Source: Erwinia phyllosphaerae (GTDB lineage: Bacteria; Pseudomonadota; Gammaproteobacteria; Enterobacterales; Enterobacteriaceae). From it: a stretch of 64,000 nucleotides of DNA. Below the pieces are notes generated by a model that saw only the letters and a program-made list of their open reading frames with translations, was not told where the DNA came from and searched no databases. Shown one piece after another: positions 29,029 to 39,771 of this stretch (position 1 is its first letter; each line of letters begins with the position of its first letter). A program made the position numbers and the translations under genes. The stretch is from the NCBI RefSeq assembly GCF_019132875.1, contig NZ_JAHSPF010000009.1, positions 1 through 64,000 of the forward strand, in the 5' to 3' direction.

Positions 29029-30198
29029 ATGGACTCTTCCAGAAAGCCCCGGTGCGTATTTTATTCGCACGATACGATGGGGTTCGGGCATATTCGTCGC
29101 AACATGCTGCTTAGCCAGTCGGTGCTGCAAGCCTGCCCCGATGCCGAAATATTATTAATATCAGGCGTTCGCGAAGCCGGAACCTTTACGTTGCCGAAAG
29201 GCGCAGACAGCCTCATCCTGCCGTCTTACCAGAAAACCCCGGAGGGAAAATATTGCCCGCGTGCGCTGGGAGAAAAGATAAAGCCGCTGGTTCATTTACG
29301 CGCGCAAATTATTTATGCGGCGCTCAATGCCTTTTCACCAGATATTATGATCGTGGATAACGTACCGCGCGGGGCAATGCGCGAACTCGATCTTAGCCTG
29401 CCGCTTCTAGCCAGAAAGAAAACGTACATGGTCTCCGGCCTGCGGGATATTCTCGATAATCCTCTGTCGGTCAAAGCGCAATGGGATAAGCAGGAAAACA
29501 GCGCGGCGCTACGCGACTTCTATTCCGCTATCTGGGTGTATGGCGATAATCGTCTCTATGACTTACGCAAAGAATATAATTTCGATGCCGCAATCAATAA
29601 TAAAATTACTTTTACCGGCTATCTGGACGCCAGGCAGCGGGTTCGTAGCCGAAATGACTATGATGTCATCGCCCCGGTAGCCTCGCCTTATGCGCTTTGT
29701 GTTGTCGGCGGCGGCCAGGACGGCTTTCAACTGGCAGAGGCCTTTGCCAGAGCGGAACTGCCCAAAGGCATGCAGGGCATTCTGGTAACGGGTTCAATGA
29801 TGCCGGAAGCGCAGCGCCTTGCTCTGAAGCAGCTTGCCAGTCCGGAAAAAAGAGTCGTGGAATTTGTCGCGGAGCCCACCAGGCTGCTGCGCAACGCCGC
29901 CTGCGTGGTGGCGATGGGCGGCTATAACACGCTAACGGAAATCCTGGCTTTTCATAAAGCTGCGCTGATAGTGCCGCGCGTTGCGCCGCGCGAGGAACAA
30001 TGGATTAGGGCAAGCCGCCTCGCCGGGCTGGGGCTGCTTGACTGCCTTCATCCCGCTAACCTGTCGCCACAGCATCTTAGCGCCTGGTTTGCCCAACCCC
30101 ATCAGTTTAGCAACCCCCGCAATAAATTGCGTTTTGACGGCCTTGAGCAGGTTGCCTGCCGCGTGCGCCAGATACTGAGCATCAGGGAGAACGCGTGA
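29029..30198 (+). CDS. GT28/MurG-like glycosyltransferase
   Basis: This 389-residue cytoplasmic protein resembles the MurG/GT28 fold. An N-terminal half begins with a nucleotide-fold strand and the SHDTMGFGHIRRN motif, and a C-terminal half contains VVGGGQDGFQLAEA and the typical donor-site segment AMGGYNTLTEILAFHKAALIVPR (about residues 300-322). It should transfer a sugar from a nucleotide donor; donor and acceptor are unknown. The ATG at 29029 is chosen because AGGA lies nine bases upstream; an in-frame TTG at 29023 is too close. It is the first of six overlapping genes that encode sugar transfer and export. The first 250 bp are more AT-rich than the rest. Confidence 0.8.
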   Translation: MDSSRKPRCVFYSHDTMGFGHIRRNMLLSQSVLQACPDAEILLISGVREAGTFTLPKGADSLILPSYQKTPEGKYCPRALGEKIKPLVHLRAQIIYAALNAFSPDIMIVDNVPRGAMRELDLSLPLLARKKTYMVSGLRDILDNPLSVKAQWDKQENSAALRDFYSAIWVYGDNRLYDLRKEYNFDAAINNKITFTGYLDARQRVRSRNDYDVIAPVASPYALCVVGGGQDGFQLAEAFARAELPKGMQGILVTGSMMPEAQRLALKQLASPEKRVVEFVAEPTRLLRNAACVVAMGGYNTLTEILAFHKAALIVPRVAPREEQWIRASRLAGLGLLDCLHPANLSPQHLSAWFAQPHQFSNPRNKLRFDGLEQVACRVRQILSIRENA

Positions 30199-31400
30199 TG
30201 TCGCTACAACCGTTGCGTGTAGGCTACGTTCTGAAACGCTACCCGCGCTTTTCAGAGACGTTTATCGTCAATGAGATCCTGGCGCATGAACGGGCAGGCC
30301 TGATGGTCAGCATTTTTGCGCTGGGGCCGGTCATGGAAGCGCGTTTTCAGCCCGATATCGGCCTGGTGAAAGCGCCGGTGACGCGGCTGGACAAGCAGCG
30401 CAACGCGGAGCACTTTTGGACCCTGGTAAAAGAGGGCCTGGAGAAGCTACCCGATTTTGCGGCACGGCTCGAAGAAGAGCGCGAGCACGATGTACACGAG
30501 CTGGCGCAGGGCATTATGATTGCGCTGGCCGTTCAGGCAGATAGTTTACAGCATCTGCACGCGCATTTTGCTACCCAGGCGGCAACAGTTGCCCGTCTTG
30601 CGGCCAGGTTTAGCGGCATCAGCTGGTCTTTCACTGCCCATGCGAAAGATATCTATTACCGCTACGAGACCGATATTCAGCTGGCCCGTAAGATCGACGA
30701 CGCCAGCCATGTAATTACCGTCTCCGATTACAATCTTGGCTGGCTTTGCGAGCGCTATGGGGGTAACAGGCAGAAAGTCAGCCGCCTCTATAACGGTCTG
30801 GATCTGCGCCAGTTTCCCTGGCTGTCGCCGCTAAAACGGCCGGCAGAAATCGTAGCGGTAGGCCGCCTGGTAGCGAAAAAGGGCTTTCGGTTATTAATTA
30901 CCGCGCTTGGGCTGTTGCAGGCTCATGGTATCGCCTTTCACTGCACTTTGATTGGCGATGGGCCAGAGCGACAGGTTTTGCAGGAAGCCGTTCGTGCCGG
31001 CGAACTACAGGATCGCGTCACCTTTACCGGTATGCTGCCTCGGCACGAAGTCGCGGCAGCCATCCAGAGTAGCGCGATGGTGGTTGCACCCTGCGTTATC
31101 AGCGACGACGGCGACCGTGACGGATTGCCCACCATTCTGGTCGAGGCGATGGCGCTGGGTACGCCAGTCGTCTCAACAACGGTTGCGGGTATTCCGGAGC
31201 TGGTTATCAATGGGCAAACTGGTCTGTGCGTGGCGCCAGACAACGCGCCAGAACTGGCCGAGGCGATAACGCTGTTGCTGAACGGGCAGGATATGCGGGA
31301 AAAACTGGCGAGGCAGGCGCGTAAAACGATCGTACGCGATTACGATGTCGATCGGAATACGCTAACAATGAGAGAGATTTTCAGTCTGGCGCAGAAATGA
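30198..31400 (+). CDS. Family 4 glycosyltransferase
   Basis: This 400-residue GT-B retaining glycosyltransferase has the conserved N-terminal VLKRYPRFSETFIVNEI segment, HLHAHFA and FTAHAKDIY at the acceptor side, and the donor site DGLPTILVEAMALGTPVVST with the E-x7-E arrangement (about residues 310-330). VGRLVAKKG and LIGDGPER are standard GT4 core motifs. This family commonly builds exopolysaccharide or lipopolysaccharide chains; the actual linkage is unknown. The ATG at 30198 overlaps the preceding stop by one base (TGATG), and GGAG is eight bases upstream; a GTG at 30195 is also possible. Confidence 0.88.
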   Translation: MSLQPLRVGYVLKRYPRFSETFIVNEILAHERAGLMVSIFALGPVMEARFQPDIGLVKAPVTRLDKQRNAEHFWTLVKEGLEKLPDFAARLEEEREHDVHELAQGIMIALAVQADSLQHLHAHFATQAATVARLAARFSGISWSFTAHAKDIYYRYETDIQLARKIDDASHVITVSDYNLGWLCERYGGNRQKVSRLYNGLDLRQFPWLSPLKRPAEIVAVGRLVAKKGFRLLITALGLLQAHGIAFHCTLIGDGPERQVLQEAVRAGELQDRVTFTGMLPRHEVAAAIQSSAMVVAPCVISDDGDRDGLPTILVEAMALGTPVVSTTVAGIPELVINGQTGLCVAPDNAPELAEAITLLLNGQDMREKLARQARKTIVRDYDVDRNTLTMREIFSLAQK

Positions 31401-31430
31401 ATTCTGCTGCTGTAAAAAAGGATTTTACCC

Positions 31431-32591
31431 ATGCGAATTGCCTATATCTGTGCCGACGCTGGCATTCCTGTTTTTGGCTGTAAAGGGGCATCGGTGCATG
31501 TTCAGGAAATCTTGCGCGCCTTCCTGAGGAAGGGCGCGGAGATCGTTTTGTTTGCCAGGAGGATCGGCACACCGCCAGCGGATCTGCGGGCGATCCCTGT
31601 AGTGCAGCTCGATCCGCTACCGGCGGGTGATGCGCAGGTCAGGTCGGCAGCCGCGCTGGCCGCTAACCCACAGCTGGAGAACGCCTTAAAGGCAGAAGGC
31701 CCGTTCGATCTGGTGTACGAACGCTATTCGCTGTGGAGTTTTGCAGGCATAACGTACGCTTGTCAGCGGGGCTGGCGTACCGTGCTGGAGGTCAACGCGC
31801 CGCTGATTGAGGAGCAGCGCAAATATCGCAAGCTGGTGGCAGAAGAGGCGGCGGTAAAAGTGCTGCAAAACCTGCTTGCCAGCGCGGCGGCGGTCATCGC
31901 CGTTTCCCCGGGCGTCAAACGCTATCTTGGCGGTTTTACTTCCTCACCCGAACGGATCCATATCATTGCAAACGGCGTCGATCCACGGCGTTTCGCCAGC
32001 GCATCCGCGCATCCGCAGGTTCATGCAGATACCACCGTGATTGGCTTTCTCGGCACGTTAAAACCCTGGCACGGTCTGGAGCATTTATTAACCGCTTTCG
32101 CGCTACTACAGGCGCAGCGCCCGCAAACCAGCCTGCTGATTATTGGTGACGGCCCGGAACGCAAGCTGTTGCAGGATGAGGCTATGCGGCTGGGTCTGAA
32201 CAACGTGGTGTTTACCGGAGCCGTGAGTCCGACAAGGGTTGCTGAGTGGCTGGCCAGAACGGATATTGCCGTCGCGCCTTATCCCCGGCTGGAGCAGTTT
32301 TATTTCTCGCCGTTAAAAATTTATGAGTATATGGCCGCAGCACTGCCGGTCGTCACCACGCGCGTGGGCCATCTTGCCGACGTTGTAGCGGAGGGACACA
32401 CCGGTATGCTGGCAGCGCCGGACGATCCTGAAGCTTTGTGCGAAGCCTTACTCACGCTGGTAGACGATCCGGTTATGCGCCAGCGGCTGGGCAAAAATGC
32501 CCGTCGCTACGTTATGCACAACCACAGCTGGGACAGCGTGGCGGAAGAGATCCTGCGCATCGTCGATCTGTCGAACGGGAGCATGCCGTAA
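31431..32591 (+). CDS. Family 4 glycosyltransferase (second)
   Basis: This 386-residue GT-B enzyme has an N-terminal Glyco_transf_4 domain (GCKGASVHVQEIL, YERYSLWSF, EVNAPLIEEQ) and a GT4 C-terminal domain (GTLKPWHGLEHLL, IIGDGPER, FSPLKIYEYMAAALPVVTTR). The EVNAPL and SPLKIYEYMA motifs set it apart from the previous GT4, so the two probably add different sugars. It starts 30 bp after its neighbour, the only true gap in the cassette, and its stop overlaps the ABC exporter start by one base (TAATG). Confidence 0.88.
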   Translation: MRIAYICADAGIPVFGCKGASVHVQEILRAFLRKGAEIVLFARRIGTPPADLRAIPVVQLDPLPAGDAQVRSAAALAANPQLENALKAEGPFDLVYERYSLWSFAGITYACQRGWRTVLEVNAPLIEEQRKYRKLVAEEAAVKVLQNLLASAAAVIAVSPGVKRYLGGFTSSPERIHIIANGVDPRRFASASAHPQVHADTTVIGFLGTLKPWHGLEHLLTAFALLQAQRPQTSLLIIGDGPERKLLQDEAMRLGLNNVVFTGAVSPTRVAEWLARTDIAVAPYPRLEQFYFSPLKIYEYMAAALPVVTTRVGHLADVVAEGHTGMLAAPDDPEALCEALLTLVDDPVMRQRLGKNARRYVMHNHSWDSVAEEILRIVDLSNGSMP

Positions 32592-34447
32592 TGCGCTTGT
32601 CGTGGCTGCGGGTCGCTTCCCGTTTCGCTCCGTGGATCCGCCAGCAGCGTGGCCTGATTATTCGCTCGCTGCTCTGCCTGCTGATGGCAACCGGCACGCG
32701 CCTGCTTGAGCCGTGGCCGCTGGCGTTTATCATCGACGATCTGCTGACGCAGCATAATATTCCGGTCGAAGGCAGGCTCAATGACCTGGTGGCGTCTGCT
32801 GGGGTGGCGAATCTCCTGCTGCTGTGTGCCGTCAGCGTTATCCTCATTGCGGCAGCCAAAGCCGGACTCAGCTATTGCAGTACAGTCGGCCTGGCTATTG
32901 CCGGTAGCCGCATCATCAGTGAGCTGCGTCAGGCGCTGTTTCGCCATCTGCAAACGCTGTCGCCAGCTTTTCACCAGCGGGCGAAAACGGGCGACCTGAC
33001 CACCAGGCTGATTAACGATATCGGCATGCTGCGCGAAGCGATTATCACGGCGATGGTGCCCATGCTGGCTAACATCCTGATTTTGACCGGCATGTTTAGC
33101 ATGATGCTCTATATCAACTGGAGAATGACGCTGCTGTCGCTGATGTTAATGCCGCTACTGCTGCTGAGCACGGGCCGCACCAGCAGCAGAGTGCATACGG
33201 TCAGCCGCGATCAGCGCAAGCGGGAAGGCGCGCTGGCGGCCAGCGCGTCAGAGTTCCTGGGGGCGATAGGCGTGGTACAGGCGCTGTCGCTGGAGCCGGT
33301 GGCGATCAAAAGCTTCGCCAGCGACGATGGGCAAAGCCTGCAGCAGAACGTCAAATCTCGCCGTCTGCTGGCCGCGCTGGAGTGCAAGGTCGATCTGATT
33401 ATCGCGACCGCCACCGCTTTCGTACTTTACTACGGCGCGAGCGAGGTATTGAAAAACCGGATGTCGCCAGGCGATCTGCTGATCTTTGTTTCCTACCTGA
33501 AAAATTCTTTTCGGCCCGTGCGCGAATACGCCAAATACGCCGGGCGGCTTTCCAAAGCGCTGGCGGCGGGGGAGCGCGTCACCGTGCTGATGGACGTCAG
33601 GCCGGAGATTACCGATGGCCCTGATGCGCTGACGCTAAGCCATCTCCGTGGCGAAGTCTGCTTTGACAACGTTTGTTTTGACTATCCGCAGCGGCAGGGG
33701 GCGGAGAGGCAGACGCTGCATCACGTCAGCTTTCGCCTGGCCGCTGGCGAGTCGCTGGCGATTGTGGGGCCTTCCGGTACAGGTAAATCGACGCTGCTTA
33801 GCCTGCTGCTGCGCCTGTACGATCCGCTTGCGGGACGCATCATGCTGGACGGCCACGATCTGCGCCGCTGTAAGATTAAAAGCGTGCGGCAAAATATCAG
33901 CTATGTCCCCCAGGACAATCTCCTGTTTGGCCTGAGCGTACGCGAAAACATTGCGCTGGCGGCGCTGGAAGAGGTTACCGACGAGCAGGTTTATAAGGCC
34001 GCAAAGCAGGCGCTGGCGCATGACTTTATTATGCAGCTGCCGCAGGGCTACGACACGGTTCTGAGCGAAAGGGGCCATTCGCTTTCCGGCGGGCAGCGTC
34101 AGCGTATTGCCGTCGCCCGCGCCGCTATCAGGCAAAGCCCACTGCTGCTGCTGGACGAGCCGGGCACCGGGCTGGACAGCGAAAGCGAGCATCTGCTGAT
34201 GGCTGCGCTGACGCAGCTGATGCGCCAGCGCACCACGCTTATCGTTACCCACAATCTCTCTTTTGCCGCGCGGGCGCAGCGGATCCTCTTTATGGAAAAG
34301 GGGGAAATTGTGGAACAGGGAACGCACGACGTGCTGCTGGCAAAAAAAGGACGCTATGCCGGGCTGTGGGCAATACAGCAGGCGAGCCACAACAAGGAAG
34401 AAAGCAATGTTACAGGATCTGGACAGAGAGCTTGCCTGCAAGGATAG
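32591..34447 (+). CDS. ABC exporter, fused membrane and ATPase domains
   Basis: This 618-residue inner-membrane half-transporter is of the MsbA/lipid-exporter type and would work as a homodimer. An N-terminal transmembrane domain with about six helices (residues 20-310) contains FHQRAKTGDLTTRLINDIG, the coupling region typical of type IV exporters. The ATPase domain has Walker A GPSGTGKST (about 393), signature LSGGQRQR (about 498), Walker B LLLLDEP (about 516) and the switch histidine in IVTHN. The frame is open far upstream, but the ATG at 32591 overlaps the previous stop and fits family alignments. It probably flips the product of the neighbouring transferases; the substrate is unknown. 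Confidence 0.9.
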   Translation: MRLSWLRVASRFAPWIRQQRGLIIRSLLCLLMATGTRLLEPWPLAFIIDDLLTQHNIPVEGRLNDLVASAGVANLLLLCAVSVILIAAAKAGLSYCSTVGLAIAGSRIISELRQALFRHLQTLSPAFHQRAKTGDLTTRLINDIGMLREAIITAMVPMLANILILTGMFSMMLYINWRMTLLSLMLMPLLLLSTGRTSSRVHTVSRDQRKREGALAASASEFLGAIGVVQALSLEPVAIKSFASDDGQSLQQNVKSRRLLAALECKVDLIIATATAFVLYYGASEVLKNRMSPGDLLIFVSYLKNSFRPVREYAKYAGRLSKALAAGERVTVLMDVRPEITDGPDALTLSHLRGEVCFDNVCFDYPQRQGAERQTLHHVSFRLAAGESLAIVGPSGTGKSTLLSLLLRLYDPLAGRIMLDGHDLRRCKIKSVRQNISYVPQDNLLFGLSVRENIALAALEEVTDEQVYKAAKQALAHDFIMQLPQGYDTVLSERGHSLSGGQRQRIAVARAAIRQSPLLLLDEPGTGLDSESEHLLMAALTQLMRQRTTLIVTHNLSFAARAQRILFMEKGEIVEQGTHDVLLAKKGRYAGLWAIQQASHNKEESNVTGSGQRACLQG

Positions 34448-36680
34448 CGTTTTACCGGGGCTTGCCGCGCTGCTCGATAGCAAACTCTTACTCGCTCGCC
34501 TGCGCAATTTGCCGCAGTTTGCCGGGCTGCGGACATTAACCATTGATTATTTGCGCTATAAGCCTGCGACCAGCTGTGTCGCCACGCTGGTGTTGCAGAT
34601 GGCTGATGGCAACAGGTGCTACCTTTGCGCCAAGGCATTGAGCACCGAGCGCTTTCCTCTTTCATGGCAGCATCCCAAACGACAGCGGCTGGTCATACGG
34701 CAAGATCCGTTCGCGCCGGTAGCGCTGCACGAGCTGGCGATAATCCTTAGCTACCCGCAGCATGACCGGGAGCTTCCTCATCTCTGGTTGCTGAACGCTA
34801 CGCCGGAACGCGATGCGCTGTTGCGACGCTGGCTGCCTGAAACAGGCGAAGCGGCGCTCGACATTAAAATACTGCGCTACAAGCCCGAGCGTCGCCTGCT
34901 GGCGCTGCTGAGCCGCAACGGCCAGTCCTTTGCCACGCTGCGGTTTGCCAGCGCCGGGCGCTATGAGGCGATGCTGGCCGGAAACCAGCTGGGGCAGGCG
35001 CTTGGGGAAATCAGCCTGCTGGCAGCGTTGCCGGACTACCGGCTGCTTATCACCCGCTGGATTGAGGGTAAGACGCTTTGTCCCGAGCAGGGCGGTGAGC
35101 TATCTGAGCGAGACGTTTTGCAAATGGGACGCAGGCTGGCAAGCGTACATTCCCGACCAGCGTTGATTCCTGCCACGGCCAGCAGCGGCATTGCAGAAGC
35201 CCGGCGAGTTTTCAATACGCTGCGCGCCGTAGCGCCGCAGCAGGAAGCGCTGTTTATTTCGCTGCTGAAGACGCTGGAAAACAGGCTGGCAAATAACGTT
35301 TTCACCGCTACGCCGATCCACGGTGATTTTACGCTCGACCAGGTCGTCAGGCGGACAGTAGACGGACAGCTCCGACTTATTGACTGGGACAGGGCCAGGA
35401 CAGGTAATCCTGCTATCGACCTGGCTACCTTTCAGGCCAGGCTGGAGCTGCAGGCTATAGAAAAGACCCTGAGCCAGCCTCAGGCCAGCGCCGCCGTTGC
35501 CGCACTGCATGCGGGTTATCGCCAGCAGCGTGGGGATTTACCGCCCTGCCTTGCTGCACAGGTCGCGCTGGCGCTTATGCAGCTTGCCGTTGAGCCATTC
35601 CGCAAGCGTGCCGGAAACTGGGCGCAACAGCTTGCGGCGCTGCTCTGGCGCGTTGAACAGCTGTTAACGGAAGAGGCCAGGCAAGCGGCACGGCCAGACG
35701 TTGCGCTGTTACCCCTGCTGGATAAAACGCGGATAGCGGAGCCGCTGAGGCAGGTGTTAGGGCTGCCGCCCTCCGCTGTGCTGGCGTCGGCAACGATTTT
35801 AGCCTGCAAGCCAGGCCGTCGTGCCATGCTCGAATACCGTTGGGATACCGCGCAGGGCGAGCTAACCACCATTGGTAAATATCGGCATAAAGGATTTAAC
35901 CCTCACAGCTTTACCGTTCAGCAGGCGCTCTGGCGTGACGGCTTTAACGGCACCGGCGAGCTTATCGTGCCGCAGCCGCTGGCGGCGCTGGCCGAAGAAA
36001 AACTCTGGCTACAGCAAAGGGTGGCAGGCAAGCGCGTGACGGATTGCCTGACAGCTGACGGCGGCAGGCTGGCAGAAACGGGTTACCTGGCTGGCAGAGC
36101 GTTAGTAAAGCTACAGCATAGCCTGAGCGCCCGGCAGGCCGTAGCAGGCAAAACATGGACGATAGCCGACGAGCTGGCAATGCTGCGGCAGCGGCTGGCG
36201 CAGGCAGCGGCGGCGCGTCCGGCCTGGGCCACAAGGATCAACAATGTCAGTAAAGGTTGTGAACGGCTGGCAGGCTCGTTCAGCGAAGCGACCAGCCTGT
36301 TTCTTCATCGGGATTTTTATCCGGCCCAGCTGCTGCTCGTCGAGGGAAATCCAGCCCGGCTGGCGGTACTGGATTTCGACCTGGCCGCCGCAGGGCCGGC
36401 TGCGCTGGATGCCGGAAACTACGTGGCGCACGTTCGCGAGCAGGCGCTACGCAGCTACGGCGATGACAAAGCCCTGATCCTACATGAAGATGCCTTCCTT
36501 ACGGTCTGGCTGGCGGATGCAGAAGGTGGTGACATTGCCAATATCAGCCTGTTTACCACGCTGGCGCTGGCACGCCATATTGCTATCAGCCTGCTTTTCC
36601 CTGAGCGACACCACACGACGGAAGCGTTGATTACCCTATGCGAAGCGCGGTTAGCGTTATTGGCAAGAGGAGCGCGTTGA
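34407..36680 (+). CDS. Tandem APH-like phosphotransferase (two kinase domains)
   Basis: This 757-residue protein contains two aminoglycoside-phosphotransferase-like units. The first has a catalytic loop HGDFTLDQ (about residue 305) and a metal site IDWDRA (about 325); the second has HRDFYPAQ (about 634) and LDFDLAAAG (about 655). Three N-lobe-like stretches share an RYKP or CKPGRR motif (LRYKPATSC, LRYKPERRL, LACKPGRRA), so an extra partial N-lobe leads the protein. In both loops Q replaces the usual Asn after the catalytic Asp. It may phosphorylate a sugar or lipid precursor of the cassette product; drug resistance is unlikely from the context. The ATG at 34407 has AAGGAAG six bases upstream and lies 41 bp inside the ABC gene. 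Confidence 0.75.
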   Translation: MLQDLDRELACKDSVLPGLAALLDSKLLLARLRNLPQFAGLRTLTIDYLRYKPATSCVATLVLQMADGNRCYLCAKALSTERFPLSWQHPKRQRLVIRQDPFAPVALHELAIILSYPQHDRELPHLWLLNATPERDALLRRWLPETGEAALDIKILRYKPERRLLALLSRNGQSFATLRFASAGRYEAMLAGNQLGQALGEISLLAALPDYRLLITRWIEGKTLCPEQGGELSERDVLQMGRRLASVHSRPALIPATASSGIAEARRVFNTLRAVAPQQEALFISLLKTLENRLANNVFTATPIHGDFTLDQVVRRTVDGQLRLIDWDRARTGNPAIDLATFQARLELQAIEKTLSQPQASAAVAALHAGYRQQRGDLPPCLAAQVALALMQLAVEPFRKRAGNWAQQLAALLWRVEQLLTEEARQAARPDVALLPLLDKTRIAEPLRQVLGLPPSAVLASATILACKPGRRAMLEYRWDTAQGELTTIGKYRHKGFNPHSFTVQQALWRDGFNGTGELIVPQPLAALAEEKLWLQQRVAGKRVTDCLTADGGRLAETGYLAGRALVKLQHSLSARQAVAGKTWTIADELAMLRQRLAQAAAARPAWATRINNVSKGCERLAGSFSEATSLFLHRDFYPAQLLLVEGNPARLAVLDFDLAAAGPAALDAGNYVAHVREQALRSYGDDKALILHEDAFLTVWLADAEGGDIANISLFTTLALARHIAISLLFPERHHTTEALITLCEARLALLARGAR

Positions 36681-37951
36681 TGAGCTGGCGTCGCTTTTCT
36701 CTTTTGCCTTTTTTGCTGCTCTGCTTTTCATCCGTACTGGCTGCGGATAAAGACGCGCCGATAAAATTCCACTGGCGCGCTATCTATGAGGCGAAGGAGG
36801 TAAAAAACAACAGGCTCAGGTATGGCGATGACCGCAACAATAAAATTGAGCTGGAACCCACGCTGCGGCTCAACGTGCGCGGTTTTCAGGGCGCACCGGT
36901 TTCCTTTTTTAGCGAGCTGGAGTTTATTCAGAAAAGAAAGCGGCAAACGGCCAGCCAGGCCACTACCGCCAATACGCTTAACTTTAACCAGGCCTGGCTG
37001 CGCTTTGATGAGTCGCTTATTCCTGACGTCGACCTTCGCCTGGGGCGCTGGCTGCTGCGCGACGAGCGGGAATGGCTGATTGATGAAAACGTGGACGGGG
37101 TATACGCGCGCTTTGGCGACAGGCTGAAAACCGAAGCAGGCGCAGGGCGCGTCAATTACTGGCAGCGTGACCTGCTGGACAGCGGCACGCGCGGGGATAA
37201 AACCAATTTTCTGCTGCTGTTTTCACGCTATAAAATACAGCAGCACTGGCGCGTGGGCGGCTATGCGTTCTGGCAGCGCAACCGGGCAGCGGCAAGTGAC
37301 AGGCAGCTGAATATGGGGCTGCGTTCCTACTCGCCGCCCCGACAGTGGCTGAGCCACTGGCTGGATATCAGCGCGGTACGTGGGCAAAGCGAGAAGCAGT
37401 CCCTGCGAGGGTATGCACTGGACGGCGGCGCTACCCTGACCTTTACGGCGCTACCGCTACAGCCACGGCTGACGCTGGGCTATGCCTGGGGAAGCGGGGA
37501 TGACGGCAGTGAACATATCTCCAGACGCTATCGCCAGACGGGGCTACAAGGGAATGAAGCCCTGTTCGGCGGCGACACCAGATATAAAATTTATGGCGAA
37601 ACGCTCGATCCTGAGTTAAGCAATATCCATATTTTTACTGCCGGAACGGGCATCCAGCTGGCCAGCAACGTCTCGCTGGACGTTGTTTATCACTTTTACC
37701 GTCAGGATCGGCTGGCCGCGCTGATAAAAAACAGTACTGGCTTAGATGCTAAATACGATCGTATGACGACGAAAAAGCTCGGTTCGGCGCTGGATGTGGT
37801 TGCGGGCTGGCGGCCTGCTCAAAACCTGAAGCTGGAAGCCAGCGCCGCCTGGTTTACGCCTTCTTCTCGTTTTTATAACGGTTCTAAACGCCATAGCCCT
37901 CGTGCCGGCAGCGCCAGCTCGTGGTGGCTGAAGGCGGAGGTCCGTTTCTAG
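36680..37951 (+). CDS. AlgE-type outer-membrane beta-barrel (alginate export family)
   Basis: This 423-residue protein has a signal peptide (ending SSVLA-ADKD) and then alternating aromatic/polar strands characteristic of an outer-membrane barrel: ELEPTLRLNVRGF, FNQAWLRFD, DLRLGRWLLRDEREW, PRLTLGYAWGSGDD and a last strand ending in phenylalanine (WWLKAEVRF). The pattern resembles the alginate export domain family, whose members let anionic polysaccharide leave the periplasm. AGGAG lies before the ATG, which overlaps the kinase stop by one base (TGATG). As the last gene of the cassette it would provide the outer-membrane step for the exported glycan. No alginate polymerase or epimerase is nearby, so the substrate is not alginate by context. 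Confidence 0.75.
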   Translation: MSWRRFSLLPFLLLCFSSVLAADKDAPIKFHWRAIYEAKEVKNNRLRYGDDRNNKIELEPTLRLNVRGFQGAPVSFFSELEFIQKRKRQTASQATTANTLNFNQAWLRFDESLIPDVDLRLGRWLLRDEREWLIDENVDGVYARFGDRLKTEAGAGRVNYWQRDLLDSGTRGDKTNFLLLFSRYKIQQHWRVGGYAFWQRNRAAASDRQLNMGLRSYSPPRQWLSHWLDISAVRGQSEKQSLRGYALDGGATLTFTALPLQPRLTLGYAWGSGDDGSEHISRRYRQTGLQGNEALFGGDTRYKIYGETLDPELSNIHIFTAGTGIQLASNVSLDVVYHFYRQDRLAALIKNSTGLDAKYDRMTTKKLGSALDVVAGWRPAQNLKLEASAAWFTPSSRFYNGSKRHSPRAGSASSWWLKAEVRF

Positions 37952-38071
37952 GCGAGGGTGGCCATGCCGCTGGCGTGCCCAGCGATGCATATTAATGGCG
38001 TTTTAAGGTGATTATCTGCCTGACAGGCTCTGAACATGAATTCTTTCATTTTCCGAACCAAACCGATAAAA

Positions 38072-38098
38072 AGCCGTGGCATACTACGGCTCTTTTTT
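38072..38098 (+). terminator. Terminator closing the glycan cassette
   Basis: Arms AGCCGTGG and CTACGGCT (38072-38079, 38084-38091) pair with one G-T wobble around CATA and are followed by CTTTTTT. The end lies only 14 bp before the yjeT ATG, so it could also attenuate yjeT. Confidence 0.85.
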
Positions 38099-38111
38099 CC
38101 GGACGGTCTTT

Positions 38112-38312
38112 ATGAACGCAACTATTTGGCTGGCGCTGGCGCTGGTGCTTATTTTAGAAGGGATTGGCCCGATGCTGCTGCCGCGTATCTGGCGGCGGAT
38201 GATCCTCACGATGGCCCAGGTGCCCGACAGGCTGCTGCGCCGTTTTGGCGGCGGGCTGGTGGTAGCTGGCGTGGTAATCTGGTACATGGTCAGCGTCCAC
38301 GGCGGCGGGTAA
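38112..38312 (+). CDS. Small membrane protein YjeT (DUF2065)
   Basis: This 66-residue inner-membrane protein of unknown function has two hydrophobic segments (TIWLALALVLILEGIGPMLL and GGGLVVAGVVIWYMV) around a basic loop (PRIWRRMIL). The sequence closely resembles E. coli YjeT, including LRRFGGGLVVAGVV. The ATG at 38112 gives the family length; an upstream in-frame ATG at 38076 lies within the terminator region and is not used. In E. coli it directly follows hflC and precedes purA. Confidence 0.93.
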   Translation: MNATIWLALALVLILEGIGPMLLPRIWRRMILTMAQVPDRLLRRFGGGLVVAGVVIWYMVSVHGGG

Positions 38313-38363
38313 CGCGGTGCAAATGTGCCCGTCGCGGCCAGAGGGCGCGTCGGGCAAAAAAGT

Positions 38364-39742
<1,379 letters not shown>

Positions 39743-39749
39743 GATAGTA

Positions 39750-39771
39750 AGGCCGGGCATCTGCCCGGCCT
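39750..39771 (+). terminator. Hairpin terminator after purA
   Basis: Arms AGGCCGGGCA and TGCCCGGCCT (39750-39759, 39762-39771) form a very stable stem just after purA. Only a short T-rich run (CCTTTC) follows, so termination may be incomplete or factor-assisted. Confidence 0.65.
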
